The notes under the pieces are model-generated. The model was not told where the DNA came from. It saw only the letters and a program-made list of their open reading frames with translations, and did no database searches. DNA of 21,277 nucleotides from CAZRHH01 sp964599885 (GTDB taxonomy: Bacteria > Chloroflexota > Dehalococcoidia > DSTF01 > JACRBR01), in assembly GCA_964599885.1 (NCBI GenBank), contig CAZRHH010000055.1, positions 1-21,277 of the forward strand. The letters run 5' to 3'. Of the stretch, positions 6,938 through 13,370 are shown in pieces. How positions within the stretch are numbered: position 1 is the stretch's first letter; every line of letters starts with the position of its first letter. A program made the translations under genes and the position numbers.

Positions 6938-8290
6938 TCATCCGCCGCCCACCGCGCGCAGCTCGAAGTCCGCGGGCGGCTCCAGCGCGGGTTCAGCCGC
7001 GCCCGGTCTGGGTGCGTTGCGGACAAGACCAAGCACGCGCGCGAGGGGATAGGCGGCCAGCGACGCGACGGGGATGTAGACCACAACGAGGAAGAACGCC
7101 CAGACGACGCCGGGCAGCTCCTCCGCGCGCAGGAAGCTGGCGAAGTAGCGCATCGCCTCGTTGACGATCAGCGCCGCGAGCGAGATCACGCCAAGAAAGA
7201 CGAGCGGCTTCACCAGCACGCTGCGTTCGAGCCTGCCGGGCAGCTTGAACAGAAGCGGCGCCATGAAGAGCGCCAGCGCCAGGTGTCCCATCACCGCAAA
7301 CGGCGCCAGCCCCACCTGACTGCCCGGGTCGATCGACACGGACGCCCACTGCAACACCAACCCCAGTACCAGCAATCCGGCGATGTCGAACGGGGACGTC
7401 ACCCATTCGCGGACCTGTTCACGACTGTGCACGAGCAGGTACCCGATGGACATGCCGAGGAAGAACTCCGAGCAGCGGAACAACACGATGCGGTCCATCG
7501 TCCGTTGATGATGCGCGGCGTCCATCCACGCCGTGCCAAACTCGCTGAACAACGCGCGCGCGATGATCGTCGCGGCGATGCCGAGCAGCGCGAACTTCCA
7601 CGGCCCGACGCGTCGCAGCAAAGGCATCGTCAACCCGAACAGCACGTAGTACTGCAGCAGCAGCGGCACGAACCAGAGCGCGCCCACCGGCGGTGTCTCG
7701 AGACGGTCCCGCAGCGACGGACCGAAGATCGACAGCGCCCACGAGATCTCGCCGAGATCGAAGCGGACCGGCACGACCGTCGCGATGTACACGTTCGACC
7801 ATTGCTCGCGCACGCTGCTGTCGAGCCGCCACGCCTGCAGCAGCACGACGAGCGTGTACCCGCCGACGATGATCAGGATGCCGGCCCAGTACGCCACGAC
7901 GATCCGGCGCACGCGCGTGACGAACCCGCGCCACGGACTCGCACCATGGCTCAGTCCGCTCGAACCCCCCGCGTTCCGGTAGTGATTCAGCGTCAGCGAG
8001 ACGCCGCTCAGCATGAAAAACACCGCCACGCCCTGATACCCGGATCCGAGCACCAGCTCTCCGGCAGCCTGAAGCGATGCCAGCGGCGCCGCCTCACCGA
8101 CGCGGTCGAAGAACGCCTTGTAGAGCGGACTCACACCCGCCAGCCCGAATGTCATGTCGAGCCACAGGTGGAACACCATCACCCACAGAATCGCCAGCCC
8201 GCGCAGCACGTCGATCGTGACGAGACGCCCACCCGCAGATTCGGCCGGCGCCACGTCAAGAGGTGTGGATCCCGGGGGCGCGTCGGCCAT
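6938..8290 (-). CDS. Acyltransferase family 3 membrane protein
   Basis: A 450-residue polytopic membrane protein with about ten hydrophobic segments, of the OafA/NodX-like acyltransferase 3 family that transfers acyl groups to cell-surface glycans or lipids across the membrane. The first segment has the family's R-x10-H motif: R30 in DVLRGLA and H41 in VFHLW. The sequence GYQGVAVFFMLSGVSLTLN carries the conserved FFxxSG pattern. The start at 8290 (MADAPP) is chosen because AGGGAG lies 6 nt upstream; a nearby ATG two codons earlier would overlap that site. The cytoplasmic C-terminal tail is Pro/Ala/Glu-rich. No glycan cluster is adjacent, so the acceptor is unknown. Confidence 0.85.
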   Translation of the reverse strand: MADAPPGSTPLDVAPAESAGGRLVTIDVLRGLAILWVMVFHLWLDMTFGLAGVSPLYKAFFDRVGEAAPLASLQAAGELVLGSGYQGVAVFFMLSGVSLTLNHYRNAGGSSGLSHGASPWRGFVTRVRRIVVAYWAGILIIVGGYTLVVLLQAWRLDSSVREQWSNVYIATVVPVRFDLGEISWALSIFGPSLRDRLETPPVGALWFVPLLLQYYVLFGLTMPLLRRVGPWKFALLGIAATIIARALFSEFGTAWMDAAHHQRTMDRIVLFRCSEFFLGMSIGYLLVHSREQVREWVTSPFDIAGLLVLGLVLQWASVSIDPGSQVGLAPFAVMGHLALALFMAPLLFKLPGRLERSVLVKPLVFLGVISLAALIVNEAMRYFASFLRAEELPGVVWAFFLVVVYIPVASLAAYPLARVLGLVRNAPRPGAAEPALEPPADFELRAVGGG

Positions 8291-8407
8291 CTTCATCTCC
8301 CTGGCGCAGCGGCAGGACGCCGCTGCCGCGCCCCGGCGAACGCCGCGGGGGGCTAAAACTAGCACAAACGGTTCAGCCCAATTGCGCCCGGTGCGTTAGG
8401 ATACGCG

Positions 8408-8452
8408 GAGAACAGGGAACAGAGTGCCGTTCGACCTCTGTTCCCTGTTTTC
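8408..8452. repeat. Long near-perfect inverted repeat upstream of VOC gene
   Basis: AACAGGGAACAGAG (8411-8424) and CTCTGTTCCCTGTT (8436-8449) pair without mismatch around an 11-nt loop. One G-T pair and two more Watson-Crick pairs extend the stem to 17 positions. It sits about 30 bases before the VOC start, between divergent genes, so no upstream plus-strand gene needs a terminator here. It may be a leader hairpin or a dispersed palindrome. Confidence 0.8.
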
Positions 8453-8482
8453 TGCCTTCTCTCGCGACGGAGGAGCCGCAAC

Positions 8483-8866
8483 GTGAACGAGCAACCACCG
8501 GCCCTGACGTTCGAGGGCGTCGTCGGGTACGGCGTGCAGGAACCGGAAGAAGCGCAGCACTTCTTCGAACACACCCTCGGCCTCGAGCTTGGCGGCGAAG
8601 ACGGCGGGCTGCGGTTCTACACGCTCGCCGGCGGCCTCACGCTCGCCGTCGATGCGACCGGTGGCATGGCGGGCGAACCACCGTACCTGCTCTTCAGTTC
8701 GCCTGACGTCACAGCCGCCGCCGAGCACTTTCTCCAGCGCGGCTGCCAGGTGCGCGAGCTACCGTGGGCTACCGGCGCCGGTTTTCTCGCGCGCGCCCCT
8801 GAAGGTCACACCGTCTGCGTCATCGCTGAGACGGCGCTACAGGACGACGACGAGCCGCATCAGTAA
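8483..8866 (+). CDS. VOC-family (glyoxalase-like) protein
   Basis: A 127-residue vicinal-oxygen-chelate protein with one glyoxalase-like domain: FEGVVGYGVQEPEEAQHFFE then HTLGLEL, a middle strand GLRFYTLAGG, YLLFSSPDVTAAAEHFLQRG, and the final strand GAGFLARAPEGHTVCVIAE. The GTG at 8483 follows GGAGGAG at normal spacing. It differs clearly from the VOC protein at 3372-3776, so the two are not a recent duplication. A strong inverted repeat lies in its leader. Metal ligands cannot be assigned with confidence. It is followed at 32 bases by the arsenate reductase gene; whether the two act together is open. Confidence 0.75.
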   Translation: MNEQPPALTFEGVVGYGVQEPEEAQHFFEHTLGLELGGEDGGLRFYTLAGGLTLAVDATGGMAGEPPYLLFSSPDVTAAAEHFLQRGCQVRELPWATGAGFLARAPEGHTVCVIAETALQDDDEPHQ

Positions 8867-8898
8867 TCACCGTCGTATCATTTCCGCGAGGTAAAGCG

Positions 8899-9339
8899 AT
8901 GACCGCGAAGATCCGCGTCCTCTTCCTCTGCACCGGCAACTCCGCGCGCAGCATCATCGCCGAAGCGCTCTTGCGAAAGCTCGGCGGCAACGCGTTCGAG
9001 GCGTACAGCGCCGGCACCGAACCGAAGGGCATCAACCCGTTCACGAACCTCGCGCTTGCCGAAGAGGACATCGACTTCGCGGACGCTCGCTCGAAAAGCA
9101 TGGACGAGTTTCTCGGCGACACGTTCCACTACGTGATCACCGTCTGCGATCAGGCCGCCGAGCAGTGCCCAACGTTCCCCGGCAAGCCCGAGCGCATCCA
9201 TTGGAGTTTCCCCGACCCGGCGGCCGTACAGGGTTCCGATGACGACAAACTCGCCGCATTCCGCGCCACCGTGCGCGAGATGACCTACCGCGTCTCCACC
9301 TTCATCCCCGTCGCAAAGAAGGCAGTCTCGCGCAGGTAG
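8899..9339 (+). CDS. arsC: Arsenate reductase, thioredoxin-dependent (ArsC/low-Mr PTP fold)
   Basis: A 146-residue protein of the low-molecular-weight tyrosine phosphatase fold. The CX5R phosphate loop is C11-TGNSA-R17-S18. Two further cysteines, C83 and C90 (VCDQAAEQCP), lie with the same spacing as the redox pair of Staphylococcus aureus ArsC, and the general acid is in FPDP (D106). This full set supports thioredoxin-coupled reduction of arsenate to arsenite rather than simple phosphatase activity. The start follows GAGGT at 6 nt, with a possible -10 (TATCAT) just upstream. No ArsR, ArsB/Acr3 or ArsM gene is adjacent, so arsenite export would have to come from elsewhere. Confidence 0.88.
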   Translation: MTAKIRVLFLCTGNSARSIIAEALLRKLGGNAFEAYSAGTEPKGINPFTNLALAEEDIDFADARSKSMDEFLGDTFHYVITVCDQAAEQCPTFPGKPERIHWSFPDPAAVQGSDDDKLAAFRATVREMTYRVSTFIPVAKKAVSRR

Positions 9340-9373
9340 GGCCTCCGTCTCCCGCCGCCGACTACCCAACAGA

Positions 9374-9379
9374 TATACT
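9374..9379 (+). promoter_or_regulatory. Candidate -10 box, leaderless start of FabH-like gene
   Basis: TATACT (five of six matches to TATAAT) lies exactly 6 nt before the ATG at 9386. There is no Shine-Dalgarno and no clear -35. Confidence 0.55.
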
Positions 9380-9385
9380 CACCAC

Positions 9386-10426
9386 ATGATCGGTACCCGC
9401 ATCGCCGGCCTTGGCCACTACCTGCCCGAGCGCGTCGTCACGAATCTTGACCTTGAAAAGATGGTCGAGACCTCGGATCAGTGGATCCAGGATCGCACCG
9501 GCATCAAGGAACGGCACATCGCCGCGCCGCACGAAACGAGCAGCTCGCTCGGCACCGAAGCGGCGCGCATGGCGCTCGAACGGGCCCGCATCAACCCCGA
9601 AGACATCGATCTCGTCATCGCCGCCACGACCACGCCCGACGGCATGTTCCCGTCCGTTGCGTCGCTCGTCCAGAACAACGTCGGCGCCGTCAACGCCGGC
9701 GCCTTCGACGTCAACGCTGCCTGCGTCGGCTTTCTCTCTGCGTTCTCGGCGGCGACGCAGTTCGTCGCGACGGGCGCGTGTCAGCGCGTGCTGGTCGTCG
9801 GCACTGAAGTGCTGTCGCGCATCGTCAACTGGGAGGACCGCAACACGTGCGTGCTCTTCGGCGATGGCGCCGGCGCGCTCGTACTCGAAGCGTCCGAGTT
9901 CGGCGGCCCGCTCGGCTTCGTCCTCCGCAGCGACGGCTCGAAGAAAAGCGCGCTCTTCGCTGAAGGCCCCTGCGGTCCGCGCGACACTGATGGCAACGGC
10001 GCGCCCGCGCACCTCTGCATGATCAATATGGATGGTCCCGCCATCTTCAAGTTCGCCGTCCACGCGATGACGAACTCCGTCCGCGAGGCGCTGGTGAAGT
10101 CGCAGCTCACTGTCGATGACATCGACGTGCTGGTGCCGCACCAGGCGAACCTGCGCATCATCCAGGGCACGGCGAAGGCGCTCGGCATCCCGCCAGAGCG
10201 CGCGCTGATCACGGTCGACAAGTACGGCAACACGTCGAGTGCATCGATCCCGATCGCGCTCAGCGAAGCCGCCCGCGACGGCAAGCTCAACGAGGGCGAT
10301 CGCATGGCGTTGTGTGCGTTCGGCGGCGGCCTGGCCTGGGGCGCCATGCTGCTCGATTGGAGCACCACCGGCGTAGCGCCAGCCGAGCGCACGCCGGCGG
10401 CGCTGTCAGCGGGTACGCGGGGATAG
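9386..10426 (+). CDS. fabH: 3-oxoacyl-ACP synthase III (FabH-type ketosynthase)
   Basis: A 346-residue thiolase-fold enzyme that condenses an acyl-CoA primer with malonyl-ACP to start fatty acid synthesis, or primes a related pathway. The catalytic triad is complete: C113 (DVNAACVGF), H252 (VPHQANLRI) and N282 (KYGNTSSAS). The N-terminal SDQWIQDRTGIKERH and the C-terminal FGGGLAWGAMLLDW are typical FabH signatures. A 20-residue tail after that motif (TTGVAPAERTPAALSAGTRG) is extra. The start is set by family alignment and by the -10 box 6 nt upstream. No other fab gene is adjacent, so a specialised FabH homologue (for example hydrocarbon or polyketide priming) is possible; classical FabH is the simplest reading. 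Confidence 0.92.
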   Translation: MIGTRIAGLGHYLPERVVTNLDLEKMVETSDQWIQDRTGIKERHIAAPHETSSSLGTEAARMALERARINPEDIDLVIAATTTPDGMFPSVASLVQNNVGAVNAGAFDVNAACVGFLSAFSAATQFVATGACQRVLVVGTEVLSRIVNWEDRNTCVLFGDGAGALVLEASEFGGPLGFVLRSDGSKKSALFAEGPCGPRDTDGNGAPAHLCMINMDGPAIFKFAVHAMTNSVREALVKSQLTVDDIDVLVPHQANLRIIQGTAKALGIPPERALITVDKYGNTSSASIPIALSEAARDGKLNEGDRMALCAFGGGLAWGAMLLDWSTTGVAPAERTPAALSAGTRG

Positions 10427-10448
10427 TGCCACCGTCCGATCCCGATAT

Positions 10449-10806
10449 CTAGATCGATTCAAGCGTCTTCCCGCTCAGCACATTCACCTTGTAACTGGCC
10501 GGTTCCGGTAACCCCTCCGTCCCTGGAAAACGGATGTCGTACGCCGAAAACGACGACGGCGACAACTCGTGCGGGCAAATCGGTGCCTGACCCGGGTTGC
10601 CTTCGGCATCGAGCAACGTTCCCAACACGATGAACTCGGTCGCCTGTACGTCGGTTTCGTTGTGAATCTCAGCGTACAGGTGCCAGTCGCCGCCTGCGCC
10701 GCGGCGGAGGCTCGTGTTCTCGATGCAGCGGGCGCCCAGTGAGAACAAACGTCACGAGTCCAAGCGCGGCAAGCATGATCGTCGCGACGCGGGTCGATCG
10801 TTTCAT
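10449..10806 (-). pseudogene. Secreted small protein broken by a frameshift
   Basis: Two frames add up to one gene. The ATG at 10806, with GGAGA five bases before it, begins a clean signal peptide (MKRSTRVATIMLAALGLVTF), but that frame then turns into Pro/Arg-rich nonsense and stops after about 45 codons. The next frame picks up at about 10748 and runs to 10449 with a plausible mature domain (CIENTSLRRGAGGDWHLYAE, then IHNETDVQATEFIVLGTLLD), beta-rich and similar in character to FxLYD-type extracytoplasmic domains. One extra base near the T-run at 10747-10749 (minus strand) would explain it. This is either a true pseudogene or a sequencing/assembly error; function is unknown. Confidence 0.65.
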
Positions 10807-10836
10807 GCCGGTCTCCACAGCGCGAGCCTCCCGTTA

Positions 10837-10857
10837 CGTTCTGGCTAGAACGCGTTC
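10837..10857. promoter_or_regulatory. Overlapping CGTTC/GAACG half-sites
   Basis: CGTTCT and AGAACG pair as a dyad with a 4-nt centre (10837-10852), and GAACGCGTTC (10848-10857) is a perfect 10-bp palindrome sharing the middle half-site. It lies about 30 bases upstream of the frameshifted secreted gene. The arrangement suggests a regulator-binding site; no specific regulator can be named. Confidence 0.3.
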
Positions 10858-11202
10858 CATGTGGCTGCGCGCCTCCCAGGGATTAGCCTTTCCGGCCGTC
10901 AACGTGGGGTCCGGGCATCCACACGCGAACCCAACCCGGAACAATCGGCGGCGATGCGTCGTCTAGATGACGGCGTAGCGTCGGGTTACGGCGCGCTGCT
11001 GGCCGCACTATTGCGGCAATCGCCGGCACGTTGAGCGCGGACCCGTAGTTCGGGCAACGCGCGCCGGTCGAGGGGATTGAGTGCCCGGCCGGCGCCAGGC
11101 GGTCCGATATGCTGCCCTGCTATCGGCCGCCTGCCACGCGCCCGGAGGCGCCGGCCGGCGCTCCTGTACTGCGATCGGCGGAGCCGAGGTGTTTTTGCGC
11201 GT

Positions 11203-11212
11203 GCCCCTACCG
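11203..11212. repeat. GCCCCTACCG edge motif (isolated copy)
   Basis: An exact copy of the 10-mer that borders the hairpins at 624-650 and 21102-21125. Here the proper hairpin arm is not preserved; only GTGCCC/GGGCAC (11201-11206 and 11219-11224) can pair. It may be a decayed member. Confidence 0.45.
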
Positions 11213-11335
11213 GCGCACGGGCACGATCCGACGCCTTCTCACTCCCTGCCTCGGCGTCGGGCGGGGACTCAAGTGCAATTGCTATGCTGGCGGGAGCGCT
11301 CCGCCCGAGTGGCGCGGTCCACGGGAGACTCGACG

Positions 11336-11641
11336 ATGGCAGCACGCAAGCCGGCGGCATCAAGCAAAAACCCGGCGGGGAAAACCAAGGCGGACAGCGA
11401 CGAGTGGATCCGCGTCCGCAAGGTTGCACGCGGGAAGCACACCACAGCCGACGTCGATCGCATGATGGAAGAGGCGCTGTCAAAGATCGATCAGGAAGCC
11501 GCGGTCAAGGAAATCGCTGCCTTCCGCGAGCGCTACGGTATCAAGCCGGGATCACGTGCGCGACCTCGTATGCACTGCCGCGTTCCGGCGTGTGGTCAGT
11601 TCGGTTTATCCGCAGATTTCGCAGATGTCGCAGATGTTTAG
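11336..11641 (+). CDS. Small basic hypothetical protein ending inside an inverted repeat
   Basis: A 101-residue protein of unknown function. The ATG at 11336 follows GGGAGA at 7 nt. Residues 1-20 are Lys/Ala/Ser-rich and probably disordered; 21-70 look folded and helical (SDEWIRVRKVARGKHTTADV, then DRMMEEALSKIDQEAAVKEI and AAFRERYGIK). The size and charge would fit a small DNA-binding or antitoxin-like protein, but no family is recognised. Residues from about 90 on (LSADFADVADV) are encoded by the left inverted repeat of the GxxExxY element, and the stop lies at its inner edge. The original C-terminus was therefore probably replaced when the repeat arrived. Confidence 0.55.
   Translation: MAARKPAASSKNPAGKTKADSDEWIRVRKVARGKHTTADVDRMMEEALSKIDQEAAVKEIAAFRERYGIKPGSRARPRMHCRVPACGQFGLSADFADVADV
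11604..11636 (+). repeat. Left inverted repeat of the GxxExxY unit
   Basis: 33 bp reading TTATCCGCAGAT near its outer side and ending in three phased 9-bp units (one variant, CGCAGATTT, then CGCAGATGT and CGCAGATG). It matches the complement of 12146-12178 except at two positions. It encodes the last residues of the upstream plus-strand gene. Confidence 0.9.
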
Positions 11642-12045
11642 AGGTTGCGTACGAAGCGTTTGTAGTCGAGACGAGGAACGCCGAAGTTCAGGATGAGTCC
11701 GCGCTTGAGGCCGGTCGCCTTCAGGTAGTTGATCACCTGTGCATGCTCCACGGATGTCAGTGCCGCAAGCGCCTTCAATTCCACGATCACCTCGTCGAAA
11801 CACACGAAGTCCGCACGGTAGCCGCACGGAAGCGATTGCCCCTTATAGAACACCGGGAGCTCGACTTCGCGGGTGAAGCTGATGCCCCGTTCGATGAATT
11901 CGATGGCGAGCGCCTCCTGATACACCGACTCCAGGAAGCCGTGCCCCAACTGGCCGTGCACTTCCATCGCCGCACCGATGATTCGGTACGTCTGCGCATC
12001 GCGGACATCGGCGGCCGTCGGTGAGTGCGCGGAAACGTCTGCCAT
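11638..12045 (-). CDS. GxxExxY protein (PD-(D/E)XK nuclease-like)
   Basis: A 135-residue protein of the GxxExxY family. The naming motif is G36-FL-E39-SV-Y42 in GHGFLESVYQEAL. The nuclease-like core is visible: D79 in YRADF, E89-x-K91 in VIVELKAL, and Q103 followed by Y106 in HAQVINYL, matching the PD-(D/E)XK plus QxxxY arrangement. The family is widespread in environmental bacteria, often in many copies, but its biological role is not established. The ATG at 12045 has CATACT exactly 6 nt before it and ACGACA 17 bp further, suggesting a leaderless promoter. The gene is enclosed by 33-bp inverted repeats, and its TAA lies just inside the left one. Confidence 0.88.
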   Translation of the reverse strand: MADVSAHSPTAADVRDAQTYRIIGAAMEVHGQLGHGFLESVYQEALAIEFIERGISFTREVELPVFYKGQSLPCGYRADFVCFDEVIVELKALAALTSVEHAQVINYLKATGLKRGLILNFGVPRLDYKRFVRNL

Positions 12046-12051
12046 AGGGCG

Positions 12052-12080
12052 AGTATGCCATCCGCAGCACCGCGTGTCGT
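12052..12080 (-). promoter_or_regulatory. Candidate promoter of the GxxExxY gene
   Basis: On the minus strand ACGACA (12080-12075) and CATACT (12057-12052) are separated by 17 bp, and CATACT ends 6 nt before the ATG. Both boxes match the housekeeping consensus at four and five of six positions. There is no Shine-Dalgarno. Confidence 0.5.
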
Positions 12081-12145
12081 ACGTTGCATTGACATGAGCG
12101 ACGTTCGGCCCCCACCCGTCTGGGCCTTTCGCCCTTACCCCTACC

Positions 12146-12178
12146 CATCTGCGACATCTGCGACATCTGCGGATAACC
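12146..12178 (-). repeat. Right inverted repeat of the GxxExxY unit
   Basis: The complement reads TTATCCGCAGATG followed by two more TCGCAGATG iterons. It pairs with 11604-11636 at 31 of 33 positions. Its outer end lies one base from the stop codon of coaBC. Confidence 0.9.
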
Positions 12179-12179
12179 C

Positions 12180-13370
12180 CTAACGCGTAGCCAGCAGCGC
12201 CACTACGCGATCGAGGATCCGCTGCCCCACGTCGTACTTTGACAGCAGCGGCAGCGTCTCGGCGGCGCCCGACGCATCGATGAGCGTCACGAGGTTCGTG
12301 TCGTGCGAGAAGCCGGCTTGCGGCGCGGTCACGTCGTTGGCGGCGATCAGGTCGAGGCGCTTGCTCGCGATCTTGGCCCGGGCGTTGTCGAGCAGGTCCT
12401 GCGTTTCGGCGGCGAATCCCACCTTCACGAAGTCGCCGCGCAGCATCGCCAGGATGTCATCGTTCGGCACCAGCTCGAGGCTGACGTTGGCGCCCGTGCG
12501 CTTGATCTTCTGATCGGCGCTGGCCGCCGGACGGAAGTCCGCCGGCGCCGCCGCCATGATCAGCGCGTCACAGCGCTGCGTCGCGCAGACGATCGCTTCA
12601 GCCATCTGCGCGGTCGTCGTCACATCCACGCGCTCGACGCCATACGGTGTCGCCAGCGCCACCGGCCCGCAGACCAACGTCACAGACGCACCGCGGTCGC
12701 GCGCCGCTTCGGCGATCGCAAACCCCATCTTGCCTGAGGAGCGGTTGCCGACGTAGCGCACGGGGTCGAGCGCTTCGTGCGTGCCGCCGGCGCTGACGAC
12801 GACGTGCCGTCCGGCGAGATCGCCTGACGCGCCCAGCGCCTTCCGCACCGCGCCGATGATCTGTTCCGTCTCGGCCATGCGCCCGGCGCCGACGCGGCCG
12901 CTGGCGAGGCGCCCTTCTACCGGACCGGCGAAGACGACGCCGCGCTCGCGCAGCAGCGCCACATTGGCGCGCGTCGCCGCGTGTTCCCACATCTGCGCGT
13001 CCATCGCCGGGGCGACGATGACGGGCGCCGTCGTCGCGAGCGCGGTGAGGGCGACCATGTTGTCGGCCATGCCGTGCGCGAGGCGGGCGAGCGTCGACGC
13101 GCTGGCGGGCGCGATCAGCATCGCATCGGCGGCACGCGCCAGTTCGACGTGCTCCTCGGCGAGCGACGACTGCGGGTCGTACATGTCGGTGAAGACGGGG
13201 CGCGCCGTCAGGCTGCGGAAGGTCAGCGGCGCGATGAACTTCTGCGCTGCTTCTGTCAGCACGACGTCGACGAGCGCGCCCGCCTGCGTCAGCTTGCTGG
13301 CGATGTCCGCCGCTTTGTAGCTGGCGATGCTGCCCGTCACGCCCAGTACGATCCGCTTGCCTTGCAGCAT
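12180..13370 (-). CDS. coaBC: Bifunctional phosphopantothenoylcysteine synthetase/decarboxylase
   Basis: A 396-residue bifunctional enzyme of coenzyme A synthesis: CoaB joins 4'-phosphopantothenate to cysteine using CTP, and CoaC decarboxylates the product with FMN. The CoaC half (1-180) has GVTGSIASYKA, the active-site H74 (EEHVEL) and PAMDAQMW (121-128). Two family positions differ from E. coli: the Asn of PAMN is D124, and the catalytic Cys158 position is S157 (LASGRVGAGRM). The CoaB half has AGGTHEALDPVRYVGNRSSG, AAPADFRP, KIKR and GFAAET. The ATG at 13370 shares its A with the stop of coaX (TGATG), so translation is coupled. The much longer frame upstream only shadows coaX. The stop abuts the right inverted repeat. 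Confidence 0.95.
   Translation of the reverse strand: MLQGKRIVLGVTGSIASYKAADIASKLTQAGALVDVVLTEAAQKFIAPLTFRSLTARPVFTDMYDPQSSLAEEHVELARAADAMLIAPASASTLARLAHGMADNMVALTALATTAPVIVAPAMDAQMWEHAATRANVALLRERGVVFAGPVEGRLASGRVGAGRMAETEQIIGAVRKALGASGDLAGRHVVVSAGGTHEALDPVRYVGNRSSGKMGFAIAEAARDRGASVTLVCGPVALATPYGVERVDVTTTAQMAEAIVCATQRCDALIMAAAPADFRPAASADQKIKRTGANVSLELVPNDDILAMLRGDFVKVGFAAETQDLLDNARAKIASKRLDLIAANDVTAPQAGFSHDTNLVTLIDASGAAETLPLLSKYDVGQRILDRVVALLATR

Larger units (their letters stand above)
10807..11335. other. Long spacer without a supported gene
   Basis: About 530 bases with no frame that looks coding on either strand. It contains a cluster of GAACG/CGTTC half-sites at 10837-10857, one exact copy of the GCCCCTACCG edge motif at 11203-11212, a GGAGCGCTCC palindrome at 11293-11302 and the Shine-Dalgarno GGGAGA of the next gene. 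A minus-strand frame around 10900-11060 contains CPNYGSALNVP, which might be a decayed zinc-ribbon remnant, but this is too weak to call. Confidence 0.6.
11604..12178. mobile_element. GxxExxY gene unit bounded by 33-bp inverted repeats
   Basis: A 575-bp unit with inverted ends: 11604-11636 and the complement of 12146-12178 match at 31 of 33 positions. Inside lies one complete gene (GxxExxY, minus strand) with its own promoter-like boxes. Each end contains three 9-bp iterons of the type CGCAGATGT. No target-site duplication is apparent. A nuclease-superfamily gene enclosed by iteron-bearing inverted repeats has the form of a small mobile or mobilised cassette; actual mobility is inference. Confidence 0.55.

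Noticed and set aside
6866..8356. A 496-codon plus-strand frame opposite the acyltransferase gene
   Set aside because: The protein is almost all Arg, His, Gln, Asp and Glu, as expected of the antisense of a hydrophobic membrane protein. The minus strand carries clear acyltransferase-3 motifs.
8411..8449. The long inverted repeat as a transcription terminator
   Set aside because: No plus-strand gene ends upstream, the minus-strand acyltransferase gene starts to its left, and no true U-run follows.
10900..11060. A minus-strand stretch with CPNYGSALNVP resembling a zinc-ribbon start
   Set aside because: Only half a cysteine knuckle is present, there is no start with a ribosome site, and the rest is unlike known ribbons. 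A decayed remnant is possible but unsupported.
11201..11224. GTGCCC/GGGCAC pairing as a full hairpin element
   Set aside because: The arms do not match the layout of the related hairpins and the 12-nt loop is long. Only the 10-mer edge is kept as evidence.
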